A stretch of 12,127 nt of DNA, taken from NCBI GenBank assembly GCA_964409295.1, contig CAYPCV010000015.1:1-12127 (forward strand). The letters run 5' to 3'. Source of the stretch: UBA1140 sp964409295 (GTDB lineage: Bacteria; Campylobacterota; Campylobacteria; Campylobacterales; Sulfurovaceae). A program made the position numbers and the translations under genes. Shown in pieces: positions 1 through 6,653 of this stretch (positions are counted from its first letter, which is position 1; every line of letters starts with the position of its first letter). Under the pieces are notes generated by a model. That model ran no database searches, was not told where the DNA came from, and saw only the letters and a list, made by a program, of their open reading frames with translations.

Positions 1-1
1 C

Positions 2-772
2 GATGGAACGTTCCCAAATCATCATCCTGACCCATCTGTTGAATCTAACTTAGTAGATGTCAAAAAAGCATTGGCAGAAGAGGGAGATATAGCCTTTGCC
101 TATGATGGAGATGCAGATAGAATTGCAGTTCTTACCCATAAACATAATATAAAAGGCGACCAAATGGCTCTGCTCTATGCTATGAAAATGGAGAACCCAA
201 CCGTTATTGGCGAAGTAAAATGTTCACAAGTGATGTACGATGAACTTGAACGCCGAGGGGCTACAGCGATTATGTACAAAACAGGTCACTCTAATTTAAA
301 AGTGAAAATGAGAGAGACTAATGCTGATTTAGCCTGTGAAGTAAGTGGGCATATCTTCTTTAAACATCGCTACTTTGGTTATGACGATGCAATTTATGCA
401 ACACTTCGTATGTTAGAGTTAATTTACGATGGAATTGATTTAGATGCTGAGATTGATGCTCTTCCAAAAGTTTTCTCGACCGAAGAGTTAAAAGTAGAGA
501 CTTCAGAAGAGGAGAAATTTAGAATCATTGATGAAGTTAAACTACTTTTAGAAAATCCACCAAGTAATTTCCCTAAAATAAAAGATATTATTGATGTCGA
601 TGGAGTTAGAATTAATTTTGAAAAAGGTTGGGGTTTAGTAAGAGCTAGTAATACAACTCCTGTGCTTGTTACCCGTTTTGAATCTACCGATGAAGCTTTA
701 GCTAAAGTCTATGAAGAGAGTGTTAATCAATTGATTTTAGATGCAAAAGAACGTCTATTAGAGAGGGGCTAA
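2..772 (+). CDS. Phosphomannomutase/phosphoglucomutase, C-terminal part (5' end outside window)
   Basis: This enzyme interconverts hexose 1- and 6-phosphates (mannose and/or glucose) in the cytoplasm, feeding sugar-nucleotide and cell-surface glycan synthesis. The frame is open from base 2, so the gene starts before the window; 256 codons are visible. They open with DGTFPNHHPDP, a conserved stretch of the alpha-D-phosphohexomutase family. The metal-binding loop DGDADR is at visible residues 35-40 (bases 104-121), the sugar-binding loop CEVSGH at 112-117 and the phosphate-binding loop RASNTTPVLVTR at 214-225. The catalytic phosphoserine loop lies upstream and is not seen. The stop is one base before pgi, so the two are almost surely co-transcribed, and their substrates meet at glucose 6-phosphate. 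Whether mannose or glucose is preferred cannot be read from this part. The family call is firm. Confidence 0.95.
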   Translation, partial: DGTFPNHHPDPSVESNLVDVKKALAEEGDIAFAYDGDADRIAVLTHKHNIKGDQMALLYAMKMENPTVIGEVKCSQVMYDELERRGATAIMYKTGHSNLKVKMRETNADLACEVSGHIFFKHRYFGYDDAIYATLRMLELIYDGIDLDAEIDALPKVFSTEELKVETSEEEKFRIIDEVKLLLENPPSNFPKIKDIIDVDGVRINFEKGWGLVRASNTTPVLVTRFESTDEALAKVYEESVNQLILDAKERLLERG

Positions 773-773
773 A

Positions 774-1997
774 ATGGAAAATAGGCTCTTTTTTACACAG
801 AACAATAAACTCTATGAAGATAAACAAAGATTAATATCAAAAATAGATAAAGAGCGAAAGCATGTTGGTTATTATAATTTACCACAACAAAATATAGATT
901 CTATTTTGGAGTTTACTAATACTTTTGATGATTCAATAGAAACCATTGTTGTTTTTGGAATTGGAGGAAGCTCTTTAGGTGCAAAAGCAATTTATGAATT
1001 TTTAAAACCAATGGAGCAGTTAAAACGAAACCTTGTTTTTTTTGAGAGTACAGACCCTTTGAATATTATGAACCAGTTAAATAGGATTGATGTTAAAAAA
1101 ACGCATTTTTTAGTAATTTCTAAATCAGGAGGAACGGTTGAGACTATCTCTATTTTTAAATATATTTTTGCCTCTAATCAAAATAGCGAAGCGTATACCT
1201 TTATTACAGATAGAGGGTCAAATTTAGAGAAGTTTGCTAAGGATATAAATTCTAAAGTACTCTATCTACCAGATAATGTTGGGGGACGATTTTCTGTTTT
1301 ATCTGTTGTGGGTCTACTTCCTTTAGCTCTGTGTGGAGTCGATATAAAAGCTCTTTTAAAAGGTGCAGATGAAATCAGTGACTCTTTCTTTAACGATGGA
1401 AAGTTTAAAGATGTCCTTCTGGATAAAGCACTTTTTTATGCCAAGAATCATAATAGATACAATATTAACTGTATTTTTGCCTACTCTGAAACCTTAGAGT
1501 ATTTTACTCAGTGGTATGTACAACTTTGGGGGGAGAGTTTAGGTAAAAAACAGCGACACTCTTCATTTAATGTAGGCTTAACACCTATTGGGTTGATTGG
1601 ACCAAAAGACCAACACTCTTTTTTACAGCTAATTATGGAAGGAACAAGAGACAAGTCGGTTACCTTTATTAAATTACAAAAGTTTGAACATAAACTTTAT
1701 ATCCCAGATATTAGTTTAAAGTATTTAGAGAGTTTGGATATTTTAAATGGAATCTCTTTTCATGAGTTAATTACGATGCAGTGTGATTCTGTTATTGAAG
1801 CATTAAAGAGTGAAAAAGATGTTCCTTTAGATGAGATACTCCTTCCTTGTGTGGATGCAAAAAGTATAGGTGCATTAATTTACTATTATGAGCTTCTTAC
1901 TTCATTAGTGGGGGAACTTTTAGATGTTAATACCTATGACCAACCAGGAGTTGAAGTAGGCAAGATAATTTTAAAGGAAAAGTTAGAAAAACTTTAA
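774..1997 (+). CDS. pgi: Glucose-6-phosphate isomerase, short epsilonproteobacterial form
   Basis: Pgi interconverts glucose 6-phosphate and fructose 6-phosphate in the cytoplasm; in an autotroph it would run mainly towards glucose 6-phosphate. The 407 residues are about 140 fewer than in the E. coli enzyme, but a length near 400 is usual in Campylobacter relatives. Sugar-phosphate-binding motifs are GIGGSSLG (62-69) and SKSGGTVET (116-124). The family signature VGGRFSVLS lies at 169-177, WGESLGKK with the likely catalytic Glu254 at 252-259, and DQHSFLQLIMEG with the likely catalytic His281 at 279-290. The second signature YDQPGVEVGK, with the active-site lysine Lys397, is at 388-397. All expected active-site elements are present, so it should be functional. 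An AGAGGGG ribosome site lies in the end of the upstream gene, which stops one base before this ATG. Confidence 0.96.
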   Translation: MENRLFFTQNNKLYEDKQRLISKIDKERKHVGYYNLPQQNIDSILEFTNTFDDSIETIVVFGIGGSSLGAKAIYEFLKPMEQLKRNLVFFESTDPLNIMNQLNRIDVKKTHFLVISKSGGTVETISIFKYIFASNQNSEAYTFITDRGSNLEKFAKDINSKVLYLPDNVGGRFSVLSVVGLLPLALCGVDIKALLKGADEISDSFFNDGKFKDVLLDKALFYAKNHNRYNINCIFAYSETLEYFTQWYVQLWGESLGKKQRHSSFNVGLTPIGLIGPKDQHSFLQLIMEGTRDKSVTFIKLQKFEHKLYIPDISLKYLESLDILNGISFHELITMQCDSVIEALKSEKDVPLDEILLPCVDAKSIGALIYYYELLTSLVGELLDVNTYDQPGVEVGKIILKEKLEKL

Positions 1998-2060
1998 ACA
2001 CATCATCTCACTTTTATTAACATTTGGATAGTCTTAGTCAAAAAGATAAATGGAAAAAAA

Positions 2061-3038
2061 ATGCTTATAGATGGACACGGTAGAACCGTTAATTACCTTA
2101 GAGTCTCGGTTACAGAACGTTGTAATTTTAGATGTCAGTATTGTATGCCCGAGAAGCCTTTCTCTTGGGTTCCAAAAGAGAATCTACTCTCTTTTGAAGA
2201 GTTGTTTTTATTTATAAAAGTTGCGATGGATGAGGGTGTGAATAAAATTCGGATTACAGGTGGCGAGCCACTGTTGCGTGAAGATTTAGATACCTTTATT
2301 AAAATGATTCATGATTATAATCCTGATGTTGATTTAGCATTGACCACCAATGCCTATCTGCTTCCAAAAGTAGCTCAACGATTAAAAGATGCAGGTTTAA
2401 AACGCTTGAACATCTCTTTGGATTCACTCAAACCAGAAGTGGCTCATCAGATTGCTCAAAAAGATGTTTTGGCACAAGTACTTAAGGGTATTGACAAAGC
2501 GTTAGAAGTGGGACTTGGCGTAAAAATTAACATGGTTCCATTAAAAGGAATAAATGATGGCGAAATATTAGATATTATTGCGTATTGTCGAGAGAGAAAT
2601 ATTAAAGTACGTTTCATAGAATATATGGAAAACCGTCATGCTGTAGAGAGTTTAAAGGGAATGCATGGAAGAGAGATTCTTACAAAAGTAAAAGAGGGGC
2701 ATACCATACGAACATTAGGTCGAGAGGGTGCGAGTCCATCGTTTAATTATCTGCTTGATGAGTCGTATGAATTTGGTTTAATTGACCCACATAAGCATGA
2801 TTTTTGTGAGAGTTGTAACCGTATTCGCTTGACTGCTGAAGGAATGTTAATCCCTTGCTTGTATTTTGATGAAGCATTGAGTATAGCCAAAGCTGTAAAG
2901 GCAGGAAATATAGAAGAGGCAAGTCAAGTATTGGCTACGGTGTTACAAGATAAACCAAAAGAGAACCGTTGGATGGATGATTCTGTAGACTCTTCCAAAG
3001 AGATTTCTGAACGGGCTTTTTATGAGACAGGTGGCTAA
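2061..3038 (+). CDS. moaA: GTP 3',8-cyclase MoaA (molybdenum cofactor synthesis, radical SAM)
   Basis: MoaA converts GTP to 3',8-cyclo-7,8-dihydro-GTP, the first committed step of molybdopterin synthesis, in the cytoplasm. At 325 residues it has normal length. The N-terminal [4Fe-4S]/SAM cluster motif is CNFRCQYC (Cys21, Cys25, Cys28), followed by the SAM-binding TGGEPLLR at 66-73. The C-terminal cluster that binds GTP is supplied by Cys249, Cys252 and Cys266 (CESC, 13 residues, then C). The protein ends in Gly-Gly, the tail that MoaA needs for catalysis. The stop overlaps the queE start as TAATG, implying translational coupling. A 63-base gap separates it from pgi; I see no strong promoter or terminator there, so read-through is possible. 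The start is preceded by a weak GGAAAA site. Confidence 0.97.
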   Translation: MLIDGHGRTVNYLRVSVTERCNFRCQYCMPEKPFSWVPKENLLSFEELFLFIKVAMDEGVNKIRITGGEPLLREDLDTFIKMIHDYNPDVDLALTTNAYLLPKVAQRLKDAGLKRLNISLDSLKPEVAHQIAQKDVLAQVLKGIDKALEVGLGVKINMVPLKGINDGEILDIIAYCRERNIKVRFIEYMENRHAVESLKGMHGREILTKVKEGHTIRTLGREGASPSFNYLLDESYEFGLIDPHKHDFCESCNRIRLTAEGMLIPCLYFDEALSIAKAVKAGNIEEASQVLATVLQDKPKENRWMDDSVDSSKEISERAFYETGG

Positions 3039-3796
3039 TGTTCTACCTAACCGAACAATTTTTTTCTATTCAAGGAGAGGGTAAATACGCAGGTATTCCC
3101 TCTTATTTTTTACGAACAGGTGGGTGTAATCTCTCTTGTCAAGGCTTTGGAGCTTCATATGATGTCAATGGTGTTTCTCAAATGGGGTGTGATACCTATT
3201 TTGCTGTAGATAGTCACTTCTCTTCTTCTTGGAAAAAGGTAGAAGATGCGTCTGTATTGATTGCTCATTTAGAGAGTGAATTCCAAAAAATAGGCTATCT
3301 TCCACAGATGGTTATAACAGGTGGAGAGCCTCTTTTGTACCATAAAGATGAGGTTTTTTATAGCACTATTACTTGGTTGGTTAATCAAGGGGTTCGTGTG
3401 ACTTTTGAGACCAATGGAACGGTAGAGATAGATTTTGAAGCTTATCCTATATACAAAAAAACTATTTTTGCTCTCTCTATAAAACTTGCCAATTCAGGAG
3501 AGCCAAAACATAGACGAATCAAACCACAAGCGATTGCCAATATTGTCAACTACTCACTTGACAGTTTTTTTAAGTTTACGATTGACAAGGAGTTGACACA
3601 AACAACAGCATTTGATGAAATTTTTGAAATTACTTCTACGTTTAAAAATCCGAATATCTACTGTATGCCTGTAGGCGAAAGTCGCTCTAATATTTGGCAC
3701 AACGACCGAGCTGTTTTTGAATTTTGTATGAAGCATGGATTTAACTATAGTGATAGGTTGCATATTCGTGTTTTTGATACAACCCAAGGTGTCTAA
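3038..3796 (+). CDS. queE: 7-carboxy-7-deazaguanine synthase QueE, expanded-cluster-loop form
   Basis: QueE is a radical SAM enzyme that contracts 6-carboxy-5,6,7,8-tetrahydropterin to 7-carboxy-7-deazaguanine, the second dedicated step towards preQ0 and queuosine in tRNA. It has 252 residues. FFSIQGEGKYAG (8-19) is the family's N-terminal substrate motif and TGGEPLL (94-100) is the SAM-binding motif. FETNGT (123-128), MPVGESRSNIW (210-220) and the C-terminal RLHIRVFDTTQGV also fit. The cluster motif is unusual: Cys30 and Cys34 have normal spacing, but the third cysteine, Cys51 in the conserved CDT, comes after 16 residues rather than 2. As I recall, related epsilonproteobacterial QueE proteins share this layout, so it is probably functional. 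Its start overlaps the moaA stop by one base. The partner queD is 2.9 kb downstream. Confidence 0.93.
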   Translation: MFYLTEQFFSIQGEGKYAGIPSYFLRTGGCNLSCQGFGASYDVNGVSQMGCDTYFAVDSHFSSSWKKVEDASVLIAHLESEFQKIGYLPQMVITGGEPLLYHKDEVFYSTITWLVNQGVRVTFETNGTVEIDFEAYPIYKKTIFALSIKLANSGEPKHRRIKPQAIANIVNYSLDSFFKFTIDKELTQTTAFDEIFEITSTFKNPNIYCMPVGESRSNIWHNDRAVFEFCMKHGFNYSDRLHIRVFDTTQGV

Positions 3797-3849
3797 AATT
3801 AAATAAAATTTTTAATATATTTTTAAGTTTATTCTAGGCTTCTCTCTTG

Positions 3850-3855
3850 TAAAAT
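3850..3855 (+). promoter_or_regulatory. Possible -10 box for the nuclease/HhH gene pair
   Basis: TAAAAT sits 31 bases before the next start codon, preceded by about 50 bases of very T/A-rich sequence. That resembles the periodic AT-rich tracts that replace the -35 box in epsilonproteobacterial promoters. The 90-base gap after queE has room for a promoter and shows no GC-rich terminator. Assignment is tentative because such hexamers are common in AT-rich DNA. Confidence 0.3.
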
Positions 3856-3886
3856 GACTTTTACTATTTAATATAAAGAGAGTCAT

Positions 3887-5059
3887 ATGGGTAAATTGGA
3901 ATTTTTATTTAAAGAGATAGCATTGTTAGAGAACAGATACAGCGAACTCAATCGGCATGAGGCTCATGCATTTAACATCTTTACTGTTCTTTTAAAATCT
4001 GGAGATGAGGTTAATCTTCATACTAAATTTATCTATGAACTGCTTGACCCAAAAGGTTCTCATCATCAAGGAAGGCTCTTTTTAGACCTATTTTTTAAAG
4101 AGTTACTTCTTGATTCTCCTAAAGATAGGGTTGATGCTTTTAGAGAGAAACAGAATATTGATATACTTCTTCAATCGTCTGAGAATGCCATTATTATTGA
4201 AAACAAAATTTATACAAAAGACCACTCTTCTCAGTTAAGTCGTTACTGGAAAACAGTTAAAAAGCAAGGATATAAAAAATCAAATATTCATCTGATTTAT
4301 TTAACTCTTTTTGGAGAACAGCCTCTTGAAGAGAAAGTACGCGATAAAGTATTAACTATTTCGTACAGAGAAGAGATTTGTTCTTGGCTAGAAGCCTGCA
4401 TTGGAAAAACTGAAACTATTCCTGCTTTACGAGAGGTGTTGGTTCAATATCTACATTTGGTTAAAAAATTAACTCATCAATCAACAGAAAAAGGTTTTAT
4501 TATGGATGTTAAAAACTTGCTTTTAAAAGATGAAAACTTAAAGAGTATTATAGGGATAGAGTCGTCTATTGTTGAAGCAAAAATAGAGGTTCAGTTTAAC
4601 TTTTGGCAAACATTGTTATCTAATCTATTTCCTTATTATGCTTTTACTTTTTACAATATGAATAATAATAAAGGCTTAAAAAGTAGTATCAGACGATATT
4701 ATCAACAGCAAAAAAATATTAAAGATTATGGGGTAAAGTATCAAGTAGATGAGAATTTGAGCTTTTTTATAGAGTTACGAAAAAATATCTATTATGGTTT
4801 TGAATTTTTAGATGAAGATAAGATTAACGAAGAGCAACAAAAATTATTGAATGGTTTGGATGTAGAGTGGAATGAAGTCTCTGATACGATTTATTGGAGA
4901 TACCCCACTAAACGTTTAAATTTCAAAGATTTTAACCATCAAAATATTTTTGATTTGATAGATACAGAGCAACGAGTAGAAGATATAAAGAGAATCTCTA
5001 ATGAGATTATTGCTCTAATCTCTAATTATGAAAAGGAGAGTTTATGTTTAGAAAAGTAG
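3887..5059 (+). CDS. PD-(D/E)XK nuclease superfamily protein (PDDEXK_4-like)
   Basis: This 390-residue protein looks like a cytoplasmic nuclease of the PD-(D/E)XK superfamily, most like the PDDEXK_4 group, whose targets are mostly unknown. Near the N-terminus, LHTKFIYELLDPKGSHHQG (44-62) matches the opening helix and loop typical of that group. The metal site is readable: Asp92 in NIDILL, then Glu105-x-Lys107 in IIENKI, followed by QLSRY (116-120), the supporting Q-x3-Y helix. All catalytic positions are intact, so an active enzyme is expected. Residues 200-390 form a separate C-terminal part rich in charged and aromatic residues that I do not recognise; it may give substrate specificity. No signal peptide or methyltransferase partner is present. 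The last 16 bases overlap the next gene, implying coupled translation. A role in DNA repair, uptake or defence is possible but not shown. Confidence 0.8.
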   Translation: MGKLEFLFKEIALLENRYSELNRHEAHAFNIFTVLLKSGDEVNLHTKFIYELLDPKGSHHQGRLFLDLFFKELLLDSPKDRVDAFREKQNIDILLQSSENAIIIENKIYTKDHSSQLSRYWKTVKKQGYKKSNIHLIYLTLFGEQPLEEKVRDKVLTISYREEICSWLEACIGKTETIPALREVLVQYLHLVKKLTHQSTEKGFIMDVKNLLLKDENLKSIIGIESSIVEAKIEVQFNFWQTLLSNLFPYYAFTFYNMNNNKGLKSSIRRYYQQQKNIKDYGVKYQVDENLSFFIELRKNIYYGFEFLDEDKINEEQQKLLNGLDVEWNEVSDTIYWRYPTKRLNFKDFNHQNIFDLIDTEQRVEDIKRISNEIIALISNYEKESLCLEK

Positions 5060-5361
5060 TTTTGAATTTAATGTTATTATCATCTTTATCTTTTGCTATG
5101 AGTGCAACTATGGTACAAACTATTGCCAAAGATAAATTGGGCTGTATTAAAGGTTTAGGCTTAAAAAGAGTTCAAGCCATTACAGAGTATCGAAAAACAC
5201 ATACGATTGGTAGTTTAGATGAGTTATTGAATGTTAAAGGGATTGGAAAAGGAATACTTCGGAATATAAAAGAGGATAGAGAAAAAAAAGTGTGTACTAA
5301 ATTTCATGATAAAAAGAGTAAAAAGATAGAAAATAGAAAGAAAGATATTCGAGCAGAATAG
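5044..5361 (+). CDS. Small exported helix-hairpin-helix protein, ComEA-like
   Basis: This 105-residue protein starts with a signal peptide (Lys4, hydrophobic 5-17, likely cleavage near SFA-MSA, residues 16-21), so it should act in the periplasm. Residues 29-79 carry two helix-hairpin-helix DNA-binding motifs with hairpins GLGLKR (37-42) and GIGKG (66-70), the fold of ComEA, which binds incoming DNA during natural transformation. It lacks the usual leading 'INTA' stretch. Its basic tail (81-105) is rich in lysine and could add nonspecific DNA contact. The mature part has two cysteines, Cys34 and Cys84, which might pair outside the cytoplasm. A good ribosome site (AAAGGAGAG) lies five bases before the start, inside the nuclease gene it overlaps by 16 bases. 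DNA binding is likely; a competence role is an inference. Confidence 0.8.
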   Translation: MFRKVVLNLMLLSSLSFAMSATMVQTIAKDKLGCIKGLGLKRVQAITEYRKTHTIGSLDELLNVKGIGKGILRNIKEDREKKVCTKFHDKKSKKIENRKKDIRAE

Positions 5362-5379
5362 AGAGGTTTTACCCCTCTA
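5359..5379. terminator. Hairpin spanning both stop codons of a convergent gene pair
   Basis: TAGAGAGG (5359-5366) and CCCCTCTA (5372-5379) form an 8-bp stem around the loop TTTTA. On the + transcript one pair is an A/C mismatch; on the - transcript it becomes a G-U pair and the stem is complete. The + stop TAG (5359-5361) lies in the left arm and the - stop TAA (5369-5371) reaches into the loop. Neither side has a clear T tract, so terminator strength is uncertain. Confidence 0.4.
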
Positions 5380-5875
5380 TCACTGCTTTAAGTTTTGCTT
5401 CATCAGCTACAAAAAGAACCTCTTTAACTCTACTATCTTCTATCTTTAGTATGGTTAACTCATCTTCTTTTTGTGGAAATTGTTCTGAAAAACTTGACTC
5501 TGTAGAAATAAGAATTTCAAAACTGTATTTTTTCATCTTTGGAAGAATAAAGGTACTGCGTAATAGTGAAGGTACTCCACTAACATCTGCGATGATTTTA
5601 ATCTCATGAGTTGTTAGATAGTTGCTATCTTGTGCATTGAAGTAATTTGAAATAAGTTTTCCTGTCTCTTTTCCAAAACTACAAATGAGTAGTTTAGGCA
5701 TCTGCTCTAAACGATGCTCTTTTCCAAATTGGTCATTGAGTGTGAATGGTTCTACGGTACTGTTTTGTTCAATCATGGTATATCCTTTGTTTGTATATGA
5801 ATCGCCCAAGCTAGGTATAGTAAAAAGTAGTGATAAAAGTAATCCCAATATGAGTTTTATTGTTAAGCATTTCAT
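5369..5875 (-). CDS. Exported protein with a thioredoxin-like fold, no CxxC
   Basis: This 168-residue protein has a signal peptide (Lys2, Lys7, hydrophobic 8-20, likely cleavage after SLG at 24), so it is probably periplasmic. The mature part reads like the AhpC/thioredoxin fold, perhaps close to the YtfJ group. EPFTLNDQFGKEHRL (42-56) is the entry strand and loop, PKLLICSF (60-67) is where the first core strand would be, GVPSLL (100-105) could be the cis-proline region, and the last strands and helix run from ELTILKI to KLKAVIEG (139-168). The redox CxxC is absent; Cys65 is the only cysteine left after signal removal, so a disulfide oxidoreductase role is unlikely. It converges with the HhH gene (7 bases between stops) and diverges from the Sel1 gene. 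The start has only a weak ribosome site. Function unknown; the fold is inferred from pattern alone. Confidence 0.7.
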   Translation of the reverse strand: MKCLTIKLILGLLLSLLFTIPSLGDSYTNKGYTMIEQNSTVEPFTLNDQFGKEHRLEQMPKLLICSFGKETGKLISNYFNAQDSNYLTTHEIKIIADVSGVPSLLRSTFILPKMKKYSFEILISTESSFSEQFPQKEDELTILKIEDSRVKEVLFVADEAKLKAVIEG

Positions 5876-5913
5876 AAAAAGAAGTTTATCATAAGTTATT
5901 AAGTTTAGGCGTA

Positions 5914-5919
5914 TATAAT
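5914..5919 (+). promoter_or_regulatory. -10 box for the Sel1-repeat gene and queD
   Basis: A perfect TATAAT lies 26 bases before the GTG start of the Sel1-repeat gene, predicting transcription from about 5926 and a leader near 20 bases with an AAGGGA ribosome site. No TTGACA-like box is found at the usual distance; the upstream DNA is AT-rich. The 70-base gap is shared with the divergent thioredoxin-like gene, which may use TATGAT at 5888-5893 on the other strand. Confidence 0.55.
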
Positions 5920-5945
5920 CGCAAAAAAGAGTAAAAGGGATTATT

Positions 5946-6644
5946 GTGCCAAACAGTGAACTAAAAGCCGAAGCGTTAGAGCTTTTTAATGCAAAAGAGT
6001 ATCCAAAAGCGTTAGAGCTTTATCAGTACATTGCAGGAAAAGGGGATTTGCCTTCTCTTGCAACGGTGGGCTATTTTTACCATAATGGATTGGGTGTAGA
6101 ACAGAACTATGCCAAAGCAATTGAGTACTACCAAAAAGCTTCTGATGCAGGAGACCATACCTCTTCGTTTAACTTAGGACTTTTATATTTGCGTGGTTTA
6201 GGAGTAGAGAAGAGTGCTGTAAAAGCACATGAATATTACCTAAAAGCAGCGACAAAAGGGATGCCACAAGCTCAATTTGATGTGGCACTTATGTTTGAAA
6301 ATGGCGAAGGGTGTACTCAAAACTATTCAGAATCAGCTTTTTGGTACGAAGAGGCAGCCAAACGAGGAAATGCAGAAGCATTTAATAATTTGGGTGCATT
6401 GTTCAAAGAGGGGAGAGGTGTAGAGCAGAGTGATAAAAAGGCATACATTCTTTTTAAACAGTCAGCGATGAAGAACTCTCCAGAAGGACAGTTTAATTTA
6501 GGAGCAATGTACGACCAAGGTCTGGGGTGTGAAGTAAATCAAGAGAAAGCTATAGAGTGGTGTAGAAAAGCCTCTTTCCAAGGGCATCAAAAAGCCAAAG
6601 ACATTATGCACCGTATGCAACAAGATGGACAGATAGTATTTTAA
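5946..6644 (+). CDS. Sel1-repeat (TPR-like) protein, cytoplasmic
   Basis: The 232 residues are almost entirely Sel1 repeats, the helical pairs that act as protein-protein binding scaffolds. Five consecutive 36-residue units start at residues 35, 71, 107, 143 and 179, each with the pattern A-x-x-x-LG-x-x-Y-x-x-G-x-G-V-x-x-x-x-x-KA. A shorter TPR-like helix pair (7-34) precedes them. No signal peptide is present, unlike many Sel1 proteins of Helicobacter and Campylobacter that are secreted and cysteine-rich, so this one should stay in the cytoplasm. The start is GTG, supported by AAGGGA six bases upstream; no in-frame ATG fits better. It leads into queD with a 9-base gap, so the two are probably co-transcribed. 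The binding partner is unknown. Confidence 0.9.
   Translation: MPNSELKAEALELFNAKEYPKALELYQYIAGKGDLPSLATVGYFYHNGLGVEQNYAKAIEYYQKASDAGDHTSSFNLGLLYLRGLGVEKSAVKAHEYYLKAATKGMPQAQFDVALMFENGEGCTQNYSESAFWYEEAAKRGNAEAFNNLGALFKEGRGVEQSDKKAYILFKQSAMKNSPEGQFNLGAMYDQGLGCEVNQEKAIEWCRKASFQGHQKAKDIMHRMQQDGQIVF
5971..6021 (+). repeat. 15-base direct repeat within the Sel1-repeat gene
   Basis: AAGCGTTAGAGCTTT occurs at 5971-5985 and again at 6007-6021, exactly 36 bases (12 codons) apart and in frame. The copies encode (E)ALELF and (K)ALELY in the two helices before the first Sel1 unit. The identity at DNA level suggests a recent small duplication or conversion, or codon bias on the same peptide. Confidence 0.6.
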
Positions 6645-6653
6645 GGTACACTT

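Noticed and set aside
1998..2060. A promoter or small gene between pgi and moaA
   Set aside because: No TATAAT-like box at a fitting distance and no open frame of useful length; read-through from pgi is as likely.
3554..3787. 77-codon open frame on the - strand within queE
   Set aside because: It lies wholly inside a well-supported gene on the other strand, is basic and of no recognisable fold, and has no ribosome site that I could see.
3797..3886. A terminator hairpin after queE (ATTAAA ... TTTAAT)
   Set aside because: The stem would be only A-T pairs in a very AT-rich gap, too weak and too likely by chance to call.
3887..5361. The nuclease/HhH pair as a restriction-modification system
   Set aside because: There is no methyltransferase, specificity subunit or ATPase in the window, and the HhH protein has a signal peptide, so it should not meet the nuclease in the cytoplasm.
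5685..5894. 69-codon open frame on the + strand opposite the thioredoxin-like gene
   Set aside because: It is a shadow of the - strand gene, which has a clear signal peptide and fold pattern; no ribosome site supports the + frame.
5946..6644. The Sel1 protein as a secreted cysteine-rich factor like Helicobacter Hcp proteins
   Set aside because: It has no signal peptide and lacks the paired cysteines in each repeat; only a few unpaired cysteines are present.
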